Notes: a model not told the origin generated them from the sequence alone. Shown: positions 1-6,324, counted from the first letter of the stretch. The stretch: 9,753 bases of DNA from an uncultured Prevotella sp. (GCA_900762125.1 CAAFFL010000140.1:1-9753), one strand, 5' to 3'. A program made the numbers and translations.

Positions 1-78
1 GGCCCCCGGCCTGAGGAATGATTTTCAATAAAACCGTCTCTTTTTAAAAAGGGTGGTTTATTTTAATAAAAACCGATT

Positions 79-121
79 GAAAAACTTCTGGATACTCCTG
101 AAAAACCTTCTGGATGACCTC
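79..121. repeat. Direct repeat, two imperfect copies
   Basis: Two adjacent copies of about 21-22 bp, starting GAAAAACTTCTGGAT at 79 and GAAAAACCTTCTGGAT at 100, differ by one inserted C and a few bases at the 3' end. The second copy runs into the left arm of the inverted repeat at 109-134. No function is apparent. Confidence 0.6.
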
Positions 122-134
122 TGGGTCATCCAGA
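109..134. repeat. Inverted repeat (10-bp perfect stem)
   Basis: TCTGGATGAC at 109-118 is perfectly complementary to GTCATCCAGA at 125-134, with a 6-nt loop. An A-rich rather than T-rich tract follows on the plus strand. On the minus strand the sequence after it is AGGTTTTTCAGG, with five T residues, so it could act as a weak terminator for minus-strand transcripts arriving from the right. That role is inferred; the distance of about 190 nt from the preceding stop codon makes it uncertain. Confidence 0.45.
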
Positions 135-320
135 GAAAACCCTATCCGGCTACCCAGTTGGTCCGAAGACGTAACTGGACATGAGCTGTGACGGCGCTGA
201 GCGCGAGGGTCAACAGCAGATTTCATTGTTCTCGTCTTGCTTAATAATACTTGCTTCTATGGCTATTACGCAACGGGAGGAGAAACGGACACTGGAAGAG
301 GTCGAAAAATTTCATGGAAC

Positions 321-2081
321 TCAGAATGGGCAGGGGGCGGTGAACGTCACCAGCTCGTGGGTGACAGGATGGCGGAAGGTGATCTGCTCGGCATGGAGAT
401 AGAGACGATCGGTGCGCTGGCCATAGAGGTCGTCGCCCACGATGGGGGCGTTAAGACCGTCGCGGTGAGCACAATGCATGCGCAACTGATGGGTGCGGCC
501 CGTGCGCGGCCAGAGATGGACACGGCAGCCCTCCACCACCTCATAGTCCGTCTCTGCCGGGCGACCATTGACGGGGTCCACCAGTTGTCGCGGCCGGTCA
601 GTGATGTCGGGCGCTAAAGGCAGCGAGATATGTCCACACTTTGTCGGCGGCTCATGGTCGAGGATGGCGACATAACGCTTCTGCACCGCATGGGTGATGA
701 ACTGCTGTTGAAGCACATGATAGGCCTCCATCGTCAGGGCGATGACCATCAGTCCACTGGTCGACATGTCCAGGCGATGGACGATGAGCGGGCTGTGCGC
801 CTTCGGGTAGCGCCGCCGCATGATGCTCTCCACACTCTCACGCTTGGTCTTGCCTGTCACGGCCAGCATGCCGGCAGGCTTGTTCACGACGCAGATGGCG
901 TCATCCTCATAGAGGATCTCCAGCATGTCGTGCCGTTCCTCCTCCAACGGGTTTGGCGCGACGTTCATGCCCTGCAGCATCCAGTGGAGAATGGGACGGC
1001 ACTTGCTGCGGCAGGCAGGGTAGCAATGGAGATGATGGCGCACCTCCTCCTTCGGACTCTCGCCCCACCAGAACATCGCCATCGAGACGGGCCGCAGGCC
1101 GTGGCTGAAGGCATACTGCAGGAGCTTCGGCTCGCAGCACTCGCCGGCGCCAGCAGGAGGAATAGCCTCTCCCTCCTGCCCCCTCCCCCTCGCTTCGCCA
1201 TGGGAGGGGGAATAGTTACGCCCCATGGGATAATCGGAAATACCCGTGTCTTTCCGGTTGTGTTCTCTATCCCATTCGCTCCAGTCTTGCCAGATTTGTA
1301 GGAGGTCGTGGGATTCACCGCGAGCATTGAGCATGCGGAAATGGGAGAAGAGCCAACGCTGAAGGTCATCACTCTTTTGTCGACGAAGACGCTTCCGTGA
1401 GGCAAGACGGTCTTCGATGGTCTGCACGGCAGTTTCAGCCTCAGCGATGCGTGTCGCCCACCGCTTCTTCAGCCGATGGAGCTCCGCCTTCTGAAACTTG
1501 CTTTCCTTGAGCAAGACCGCCTCGTCACAGTTGCCAGAAGCCCGTTTCTTGTCACGGAGGGCCTTAGCCTGATGCATCAAGGTCTTGTAGGCGTCGACCT
1601 CCTGCTGCGCCTGCTGGTTTGCCGTCTTGAGAGCCGCCAGTGCTTGATGATACTCTTGAGAGTTGGCCAGTGCTTCTATCTCGTGGTTGATACCAGTGAT
1701 CTCCGCCTCGTGCGTCTTGAAATAGCCATCGGGTTGCAGATAATCGAACACAGCGGGGACAAAGCCTGACCAGTCGCTACGCCCACAGATCTGTCCGCTG
1801 TAGCCGGCAAGGAAGGCTAGTTGATGGTTGATGGTTGATAGTTGATGAAGGCTGGTTGATAGTTGATGGTTGGTGGTTGATGGCAAGGCTACGACGAGGA
1901 CGCCGAACATCTTGCCATGGGCAATCTCCTCTTGGAAGGCAGCGGGCACACGCTCCTTGGCGAAGGTCTGGTCAGGATTTTCGCCAAGGTACGCCTGCAG
2001 CACGGCCATCGCCTGACGGCAAAGTGCATCAGGCTCATAATAGAAAGGGTTGGGAAATACCCTACCTTCAACTATATCCAT
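321..2081 (-). CDS. RluA-family RNA pseudouridine synthase with long N-terminal coiled-coil extension
   Basis: Predicted to isomerise uridine to pseudouridine in rRNA or tRNA in the cytoplasm. The catalytic domain spans residues 388-586 and contains the RluA signature HRLDMSTSG at 435-443 (catalytic Asp438) and RTGRTHQLR at 526-534. The N-terminal 380 residues match the extended form of the family: KMFGVLVV and FLAGYSGQI near 58-97, FVPAVFD at 107-113, a Lys/Glu/Gln-rich likely coiled coil at about 125-245, PPAGAGECCEPKLLQ at 308-322, and FWWGESPKEEVR with YPACRSKCRPIL at 337-364. I chose the ATG at 2081 because the longer frame to 2186 lies inside thyX and adds 35 unrelated residues; this start overlaps the thyX stop by 10 nt, with GAGAAAGG just before it, so the two are probably cotranscribed and translationally coupled. 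Residues 67-87 and about 276-307 look like in-frame insertions of repetitive DNA (see findings). Which RNA site is modified cannot be read from the sequence. Confidence 0.93.
   Translation of the reverse strand: MDIVEGRVFPNPFYYEPDALCRQAMAVLQAYLGENPDQTFAKERVPAAFQEEIAHGKMFGVLVVALPSTTNHQLSTSLHQLSTINHQLAFLAGYSGQICGRSDWSGFVPAVFDYLQPDGYFKTHEAEITGINHEIEALANSQEYHQALAALKTANQQAQQEVDAYKTLMHQAKALRDKKRASGNCDEAVLLKESKFQKAELHRLKKRWATRIAEAETAVQTIEDRLASRKRLRRQKSDDLQRWLFSHFRMLNARGESHDLLQIWQDWSEWDREHNRKDTGISDYPMGRNYSPSHGEARGRGQEGEAIPPAGAGECCEPKLLQYAFSHGLRPVSMAMFWWGESPKEEVRHHLHCYPACRSKCRPILHWMLQGMNVAPNPLEEERHDMLEILYEDDAICVVNKPAGMLAVTGKTKRESVESIMRRRYPKAHSPLIVHRLDMSTSGLMVIALTMEAYHVLQQQFITHAVQKRYVAILDHEPPTKCGHISLPLAPDITDRPRQLVDPVNGRPAETDYEVVEGCRVHLWPRTGRTHQLRMHCAHRDGLNAPIVGDDLYGQRTDRLYLHAEQITFRHPVTHELVTFTAPCPF
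1179..1210. repeat. G/C-rich inverted repeat inside the pseudouridine synthase gene
   Basis: CCCCCTCCC at 1179-1187 pairs perfectly with GGGAGGGGG at 1202-1210 around a 14-nt loop. It lies in the segment encoding the odd residues 289-306 (SPSHGEARGRGQEGE in the minus reading). The composition is unlike the surrounding coding sequence and resembles interspersed intergenic repeats that I recall from Prevotella genomes; that resemblance is from memory and unverified. Confidence 0.6.
1821..1883. repeat. Nine-unit heptamer tandem array within a coding region
   Basis: Nine consecutive 7-bp units occupy exactly 63 bp: TTGATGG, TTGATGG, TTGATAG, TTGATGA, AGGCTGG, TTGATAG, TTGATGG, TTGGTGG, TTGATGG. 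All but the fifth clearly share one consensus. On the minus coding strand they encode residues 67-87 of the pseudouridine synthase, a Thr/Asn/His/Gln/Leu/Ser-rich stretch. AAGGCTA flanks the array on both sides (1814-1820, allowing the G-to-A shift at its edge as AAGGCTA 1813-1819, and 1885-1891), giving a 72-bp in-frame unit. Confidence 0.85.
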
Positions 2082-2959
2082 CCTTTCTCTTTGAATGCCT
2101 CGTAGAGCGGCATGGCGATGGCCTTCGCGTCGGGGTGAGGCGCACCCGTCGTACCAAGAGCACGGAGGTCGAAGAAATGGAGCCAATCGGAGAGAAACGC
2201 CGTGTGGACCAGCTCGGTGTTTGTGTCGAGGGGCAAGATGACGCGTGCCTCCTGCGGCTTGCGACCTGCAGCGATGAGGTTCATGTAGGCCTTCTCAGCA
2301 GCGAGGTTAGCAAAGAGCCAGTTCTCGTAGTCGGCAGCAGAGCCTTCGGCAACCTTCTTCGCAAGGGCGAGGAAGGCAGTCTCAGAGAGCGAGGCTTCTC
2401 CGGCTTGCAGGGTAGAGCCTTGGAGGCTTTCAACCCATGTCGGCAGGTTGATGGTGATCTCGTTGCCGAATTTCGCCTTGGAGTAGTTGCAATAGCGGGT
2501 CGACTGCTCGGCCATGGAGTTCGCACGGTGACGATTGAACTCACGGGTGATGGCCACCTGCGTGGTGAAGTGCACTGTCACGCGGCGTTCATGGTAGGGC
2601 GTGGGCTCACAGAGGTAGCGGTCGAGGTCGTCCATCCAGCCGTTCTGCACCAGCACGCGGAGGTTCGTTGTCACGGCGAGAGCCTCGCCCACAGCATCGT
2701 TGACACGCGAGAAGCGGTCGTGACGATATTTCTCCAGGGGGTTCGGGTTGCCGACAGCCTGCAGATAGACCGTGGCGTGCTCGAGCATCGCCGTGTGCTG
2801 GCTCTGTATCATGCGGTTGACGAACGGCCGTGCGGAGTCCTCCGTCTGGTGGTCTTCACTCTTGTAACACACGCGTCCGGCACGCTCCACCTGCCGGTAT
2901 ATTCCGTCGATGCCGGGTCCCTGCTCCCAAATCTCAAAAGAGGGATTGTTGATCTTCAT
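2072..2959 (-). CDS. thyX: FAD-dependent thymidylate synthase ThyX
   Basis: Makes dTMP from dUMP using methylenetetrahydrofolate as carbon donor and reduced FAD as hydride carrier, releasing tetrahydrofolate; cytoplasmic, normally a homotetramer. The diagnostic RHR-X7-S motif is at 143-153 and extends to RHRANSMAEQSTRY, matching the ThyX consensus except for Ala150 where Asn is usual. Other family segments are HTAMLEH at 55-61 and ARVILPLDTNTEL at 238-250 followed by HFFDLR at 261-266. At 295 residues it is longer than the common 220-260. The ATG at 2959 is 25 nt downstream of a TATCTTTG promoter box on the same strand, leaving a short A-rich leader. Its last codons overlap the start of the pseudouridine synthase gene by 10 nt. 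No thyA is seen here, so I cannot say whether this is the only dTMP source. Confidence 0.96.
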   Translation of the reverse strand: MKINNPSFEIWEQGPGIDGIYRQVERAGRVCYKSEDHQTEDSARPFVNRMIQSQHTAMLEHATVYLQAVGNPNPLEKYRHDRFSRVNDAVGEALAVTTNLRVLVQNGWMDDLDRYLCEPTPYHERRVTVHFTTQVAITREFNRHRANSMAEQSTRYCNYSKAKFGNEITINLPTWVESLQGSTLQAGEASLSETAFLALAKKVAEGSAADYENWLFANLAAEKAYMNLIAAGRKPQEARVILPLDTNTELVHTAFLSDWLHFFDLRALGTTGAPHPDAKAIAMPLYEAFKEKGWI

Positions 2960-2984
2960 TGCTATGGTTTATTGTTTCTACTTG

Positions 2985-2992
2985 CAAAGATA
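2985..2992 (-). promoter_or_regulatory. Bacteroidetes-type -7 box for thyX
   Basis: Reading the minus strand, TATCTTTG matches the TAnnTTTG consensus of Bacteroidetes housekeeping promoters and lies 25 nt upstream of the thyX ATG. I do not find a good TTTG -33 element about 19-20 nt further upstream, so the promoter may be weak or depend on an activator. Confidence 0.6.
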
Positions 2993-3031
2993 CCGCTTTT
3001 CACCTAAATCATCATCTCCGAAGCATATTAA

Positions 3032-3061
3032 TTTTGAATTTTGAAGGATGTATTTTGAATT
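3032..3061. repeat. TTTTGAATT repeats in the thyX-fur divergent region
   Basis: TTTTGAATT occurs at 3032-3040 and 3053-3061, with a partial overlapping copy TTTTGAA at 3039-3045. It lies in the AT-rich 125-bp gap between the divergent thyX and Fur-family genes. It may be simple-sequence DNA or spaced binding sites; nothing in the sequence decides between them. Confidence 0.5.
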
Positions 3062-3067
3062 ATTTCG

Positions 3068-3075
3068 TACTTTTG
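3068..3075 (+). promoter_or_regulatory. Candidate -7 box for the Fur-family gene
   Basis: TACTTTTG fits TAnnTTTG. Its last base is only 9 nt before the ATG at 3085 and 3 nt before the in-frame ATG at 3079, so a transcript from it would be leaderless or nearly so. TTTG elements upstream are spaced 10 or 24 nt away, not the usual 19-20, so support is partial. Confidence 0.45.
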
Positions 3076-3084
3076 CAAATGATT

Positions 3085-3519
3085 ATGGACGAACCAACGT
3101 GCGTACAGCTGCTGGAGCAGCATGGCATCAAGGCGACGAGCAACCGCATCCTCGTGGTGAAGGCGCTCGCCGCCGAAGAGCGGCCCTCGACGATGAGTGA
3201 GTTGGAGGACAAGATCCTCACCATCGACAAGAGCGGCATCTTCCGCTGTCTGATGCTCTTCCGCGACCAGCATCTCGTGCATGCCATCGAGGATGGTGAC
3301 GGCGCCATGCGCTACGAGCTCTGCATGAGCCACGGCGATGACCATGATGATGACATGCATGTGCACTTCTATTGCGAGCATTGTCACCAGCTGTTCTGCC
3401 TCTATGGCACGCCAGTACCTACTGTTGACCTGCCCGAAGGCTACCGCATGCAGACAGCAAACTACATGGTGAAGGGTCTCTGCCCTGCCTGTGCCCACAA
3501 GATGAAAGGAGGCCGATAG
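3085..3519 (+). CDS. Fur-family metal-responsive transcriptional regulator
   Basis: A 144-residue protein with the Fur-family layout: an N-terminal winged helix (GIKATSNRILVVKAL at 14-28, then a helix containing IDKSGIFRCLMLF at 47-59, the equivalent of the family's xxIDxSTVYRTLxLF recognition helix), then a dimerisation and metal domain. MHVHFYCEHC at 91-100 and CPAC at 133-136 supply the two CxxC pairs that bind structural zinc. Residues 83-94 are unusually rich in His and Asp and probably contribute to the sensory metal site. Which metal or stress it senses (Fe, Zn, Mn or peroxide) cannot be settled; Zur- or PerR-like function are both possible. I start at ATG 3085; ATG 3079 two codons upstream is equally in frame, and the longer frame back to 2959 would run through the promoter region. 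mutY follows after 22 bp and is probably cotranscribed. Confidence 0.88.
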   Translation: MDEPTCVQLLEQHGIKATSNRILVVKALAAEERPSTMSELEDKILTIDKSGIFRCLMLFRDQHLVHAIEDGDGAMRYELCMSHGDDHDDDMHVHFYCEHCHQLFCLYGTPVPTVDLPEGYRMQTANYMVKGLCPACAHKMKGGR

Positions 3520-3541
3520 ATGCGAGGAAGGAGACCAGCCC

Positions 3542-4615
3542 ATGGATAGACAGCATTTCGTCAGTGTGCTCGCCGACTGGTATGCCCGTCATGGCCGCGA
3601 CCTGCCCTGGCGTCACACCCGTGACCCGTATGCCATCTGGCTCAGTGAAGTCATCCTTCAGCAGACACGCATCAGCCAGGGCACCGTCTATTGGCACCGC
3701 TTCATGGCCGCCTACCCCACCGTCGACGCCCTCGCCGCCGCCTCGGAAGACGACGTGCTGAAGCTCTGGCAAGGGCTAGGCTACTACTCCCGAGCCCGAA
3801 ACCTGCATACCGCAGCGAAGCAAATCGTGGCGTTGGGACATTTTCCCAATACCCTGGCCGATATCCGGAAGCTCAAAGGCGTGGGCGACTACACCGCTGC
3901 CGCCATCGCTTCCTTTGTCTTTGGCATCCGCGCCGCCGCTGTCGACGGCAATGCCTACCGCGTCCTGGCGCGCGTCTTCGGCATCCAGACAGCCATTAAC
4001 AGCACCGAAGGAAAGAAAGAGTTTTCACTGCTAGCAGAGGAGTGCGTAGGCCAACACATCGCAGAAGCAGCAACTTCCGCTGCCACCAGCACCCCATTCG
4101 ACAACACAGCGGCACTGTTCAACCAGGCCATCATGGACTTTGGTGCCACACAATGCACACCGAAGAGCCCGTTGTGCGCCGTCTGTCCTTTGGCCGAGGA
4201 GTGCGTCGCCCTGCACGAGGGCACCATCGACCAGTTGCCAGTGAAGCAGAAGACCACAAAGGTGAAGACGGTTCACCTTACTTATATATACCTTCGAGTA
4301 GCGGGCTACACCGCCATCCGCCGTCGTCCCGCCGGCAGCATCTGGCAAGGACTCTGGGAGCCGATGACACAGATACCCGACGGCGCCGTGGTCACCCTGT
4401 TGCAGCAGGGCGTGCGCCACGTGCTCACCCACCGCATCCTCCTCGCAGACTTCTTCCTCGCCACGATGGACCACCGTCCACCCCTGCCCGACGGCTACCA
4501 GTGGGTGAAGGAAGAGAACCTGGACCACTACGCCGTACCCCGCCTCATCGAGAAGCTATGGGCTGAGGTAGGTACCGTTAATACAAGTCGGCAAGTTAAA
4601 CTTGCCGATAGATAA
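3542..4615 (+). CDS. mutY: A/G-specific adenine glycosylase MutY
   Basis: Base-excision repair enzyme that removes adenine mispaired with 8-oxoguanine, preventing G:C to T:A transversions. The N-terminal catalytic domain shows EVILQQT at 36-42 with the predicted catalytic Glu36, the helix-hairpin-helix LKGVGDYTAAAI at 111-122, and the catalytic Asp135 in AVDGNAYRVLAR. The [4Fe-4S] ligands are Cys205, 212, 215 and 221 with the exact family spacing C-X6-C-X2-C-X5-C. Residues from about 238 to 345 form the NUDIX-like domain that reads 8-oxoguanine (RRPAGSIWQGLWEP). Residues about 171-187, Ala/Ser/Thr-rich, are a small insertion compared with typical MutY. GGAAGGAG lies 8-15 nt before the ATG. 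The last 8 or so codons fall in a perfect palindrome and are probably a late extension of the C-terminus. The link with the preceding Fur-type regulator fits an oxidative-stress theme, but this is inference. Confidence 0.96.
   Translation: MDRQHFVSVLADWYARHGRDLPWRHTRDPYAIWLSEVILQQTRISQGTVYWHRFMAAYPTVDALAAASEDDVLKLWQGLGYYSRARNLHTAAKQIVALGHFPNTLADIRKLKGVGDYTAAAIASFVFGIRAAAVDGNAYRVLARVFGIQTAINSTEGKKEFSLLAEECVGQHIAEAATSAATSTPFDNTAALFNQAIMDFGATQCTPKSPLCAVCPLAEECVALHEGTIDQLPVKQKTTKVKTVHLTYIYLRVAGYTAIRRRPAGSIWQGLWEPMTQIPDGAVVTLLQQGVRHVLTHRILLADFFLATMDHRPPLPDGYQWVKEENLDHYAVPRLIEKLWAEVGTVNTSRQVKLADR
4588..4608. repeat. Perfect palindrome overlapping the 3' end of mutY
   Basis: TCGGCAAGTT at 4588-4597 and AACTTGCCGA at 4599-4608 are exact reverse complements around one central A. 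The stop codon of mutY is 5 nt later (4613-4615). A stem of 9 bp with a 3-nt loop could form in RNA. On neither strand is it followed by a run of T, so it is not a textbook intrinsic terminator, though its place between convergent genes would suit a bidirectional transcription stop or mRNA 3'-end stabiliser. Confidence 0.75.
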
Positions 4616-4625
4616 AAACGGCACA

Positions 4626-4667
4626 ACTGAAGACTGAAGACTAAAGACTGAAGACTGAAGACAAAAG
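4626..4667. repeat. Six-copy heptamer tandem repeat (ACTGAAG)
   Basis: Six contiguous 7-bp units fill 42 bp: ACTGAAG, ACTGAAG, ACTAAAG, ACTGAAG, ACTGAAG, ACAAAAG. It sits between the convergent mutY and ctpA genes. The unit length is the same as that of the array inside the pseudouridine synthase gene (1821-1883), though the sequence differs. It could vary in copy number between strains by slippage. Confidence 0.85.
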
Positions 4668-4668
4668 G

Positions 4669-4740
4669 ATGAACTACTGAATCCGCGCTTACGACAACAA
4701 GCAATACCGCGTGGCGGACTATATCCTTAATTATTTATAG
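4669..4740 (+). pseudogene. Possible remnant of a gene start, interrupted by TGA
   Basis: From ATG 4669 the frame reads Met-Asn-Tyr-stop (TGA at 4678-4680), then continues open for 19 codons, IRAYDNKQYRVADYILNYL, to TAG at 4738-4740. The peptide has balanced, globular-protein-like composition and codon use like the neighbours (CGC, GAC, AAC, AAG), and AAAAGG precedes the ATG. The last 14 bp overlap the 3' end of ctpA. It may be the 5' scrap of a decayed gene or mere chance; I do not recognise a family. Confidence 0.25.
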
Positions 4741-6307
4741 CCTCCACCCCTTTCCTGACGATAGGGCTCTCCTCGTTCATGATCTGGAAGTATTGGCTCA
4801 TGTCCCAGATGTCGCGGGCGATGAGCGCCTTCAGCTGCGTGCGGAGGTAGGGCAGCGTCTGCTGCAGCTCCGCATCATCTTTCGGCGTAATCTTCTGCTT
4901 CTTGCCCTCTGCGAGGATGGTGTCGACAAGGCTCTGCGGCACCTCAAACGACTTCAGGAAGTCGGCAAACACGGAGTAACGCTTCTTTAGTTCCTTGCGG
5001 TGGTTGTCCACAAACTTCAGGTTCTCGTTGATGATGATGCCCTTTGCGGCAAGCTTGCGGTGCAGGGCAGTGTACTGCGTCGTGTCGAGCGGCACAAAGA
5101 CATCCGGCATGATGCCACCGCCACCATAGACTGTGCGGTGCTTCCGGAGCGTCTGGAACCGGAGCGAGTCAGCAAAGTGGATGCTGTCGACGGAGTAGAG
5201 CTCGCCATGCTTATAGCGGTTGTCGAGGTCACGCTCATAGTCCTTGCGGTCGCCCTTGGTGTATGGCTTCTGGATGCATCGGCCCGAAGGCGTATAATAA
5301 TGTGCGATGGTGAGCCTCATCATGCTGCCATCCGGGAATTCGATGGGGCGCTGCACGAGGCCCTTGCCAAACGTCCGGCGCCCGACGACAGTGCCGCGGT
5401 CGTGGTCCTGGAGGGCGCCGGTGACAATCTCTGCCGCCGAGGCCGTAAACTCATTGATGAGTACCACCACCGGCGAGAAGAGCAGCCGTCCATTGCCCTG
5501 TGCGCGGTACTCCTGCCTCTGGAACGCCCGTCCCTGGGTATAGACGATAAGCGCGTCGTGGGGCAAGAATTCGTTGGCAATCTGCACAGCGGCCTGCAGG
5601 TATCCGCCACCATTGTCCTCGAGGTCGAGGATGAGGCGCTTCATGCCCTGATCCTTCAGTTCCTTCACGCAGGCCATGAACTCGTCGTAGGTCGTCGCGC
5701 CGAAGCTGCCGATGCGGATGTAGCCCACCTCCGGCCGAATCATGTAGTAGCCATCGATGGTCTTCACGGGGATCTTGTCGCGCGTGACGTCGAACGTCAG
5801 CATCTCCGGGATGCCGCGGCGCACGATGCCGAGCTTCACATGCGTACCTTTCCTACCTCTGAGGCGCGACATGATCTCTTCCTTCGACATCTTCACACCG
5901 GCAATGGCCGTGTCGTTGACCGTCACGATGCGGTCACCAGCGAGGATGCCCACCTTCTCCGACGGTCCCTTGACGATGGTCTGGATGATGAGCAGCGTGT
6001 CGTCCTGCATGTTGAACTGCACGCCGATGCCGTCGAAGCTGCCGTTGAGCGACTCGTTCATCGCCTTTGTCTCCTTCGCGGTGCTGTAGCTGGAGTGCGG
6101 GTCAAGCTTGTCGAGCATGCCACGTATGGCGTCCTCAGCGAGCCGTTGTTCGTTGACCGTGTCGACATAAAGGTTTGTGATGGCATTCTCCGCCATCATC
6201 AGCTTGCGCAAAGCGGACTCCTTTCCAAAGTCCATGCGCATCCTTTGCGCACTCATCGTGAGCGAGCAAAGGAGCAAAGCCAGCAAGATATATAGTTGTC
6301 TTCTCAT
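4727..6307 (-). CDS. S41-family C-terminal processing peptidase (CtpA/Prc type)
   Basis: A secreted or periplasmic serine protease that cleaves proteins near their C-termini, with roles in envelope protein turnover. Residues 1-20 form a Sec signal peptide (two Arg, a Leu-rich core, SA-Q cleavage site); there is no lipobox. An N-terminal helical region with LDPHSSY at 68-74 precedes a PDZ domain at about 88-170 (GIGVQF, ILAGDRIVTVND). The catalytic core contains LILDLEDNGGGYLQ at 225-238, the predicted nucleophile Ser290 in NEFTASAAEIV, and the general base Lys315 in RTFGKGLVQ; the 25-residue Ser-Lys spacing equals that of E. coli Prc. The 526-residue length is usual for Bacteroidetes copies. 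parE ends 108 bp upstream and no TAnnTTTG box is seen between, so ctpA is probably read from the same transcript. The leader has overlapping hairpins and nine A residues just before the start. Confidence 0.95.
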   Translation of the reverse strand: MRRQLYILLALLLCSLTMSAQRMRMDFGKESALRKLMMAENAITNLYVDTVNEQRLAEDAIRGMLDKLDPHSSYSTAKETKAMNESLNGSFDGIGVQFNMQDDTLLIIQTIVKGPSEKVGILAGDRIVTVNDTAIAGVKMSKEEIMSRLRGRKGTHVKLGIVRRGIPEMLTFDVTRDKIPVKTIDGYYMIRPEVGYIRIGSFGATTYDEFMACVKELKDQGMKRLILDLEDNGGGYLQAAVQIANEFLPHDALIVYTQGRAFQRQEYRAQGNGRLLFSPVVVLINEFTASAAEIVTGALQDHDRGTVVGRRTFGKGLVQRPIEFPDGSMMRLTIAHYYTPSGRCIQKPYTKGDRKDYERDLDNRYKHGELYSVDSIHFADSLRFQTLRKHRTVYGGGGIMPDVFVPLDTTQYTALHRKLAAKGIIINENLKFVDNHRKELKKRYSVFADFLKSFEVPQSLVDTILAEGKKQKITPKDDAELQQTLPYLRTQLKALIARDIWDMSQYFQIMNEESPIVRKGVEAINN

Positions 6308-6324
6308 GATGCTTTTTTTTTGGT

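Larger units (their letters stand above)
1..320. other. Gene-free stretch with short repeats
   Basis: This stretch lies downstream of the pseudouridine synthase gene, which ends at 321. I see no RNA gene or convincing protein gene in it. It is AT-rich at 20-110 and GC-rich around 150-215, and carries a direct repeat (79-121) and an inverted repeat (109-134). A 60-codon minus-strand reading frame (44-226) and a 24-codon one (241-315) have no recognisable motif. No clear T-tailed terminator for the upstream gene is visible. The left edge may belong to a feature that continues outside the window. Confidence 0.6.

Noticed and set aside
44..226. Minus-strand reading frame of 60 codons
   Set aside because: Part of it is made of the direct and inverted repeats at 79-134; no motif, start context or promoter supports it.
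241..315. Minus-strand frame of 24 codons (MKFFDLFQCPFLLPLRN...) just after the pseudouridine synthase stop
   Set aside because: Too short to judge, no promoter or known family; a small hydrophobic peptide is possible but not supportable.
2082..2186. Extended N-terminus (35 residues) of the pseudouridine synthase
   Set aside because: It lies entirely within thyX, adds a Pro/Arg/Cys-rich segment unlike the family, and the ATG at 2081 has better start context.
1835..3007. Long plus-strand reading frame of 390 codons opposite thyX and the pseudouridine synthase
   Set aside because: It is antisense to two genes with clear catalytic motifs. Its translation has no recognisable domain and reflects GC-biased codon positions.
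5000..6295. Plus-strand reading frame of 431 codons opposite the S41 protease
   Set aside because: Shadow of ctpA; its His/Asp/Val-rich composition is typical of an antisense frame and no promoter is seen.
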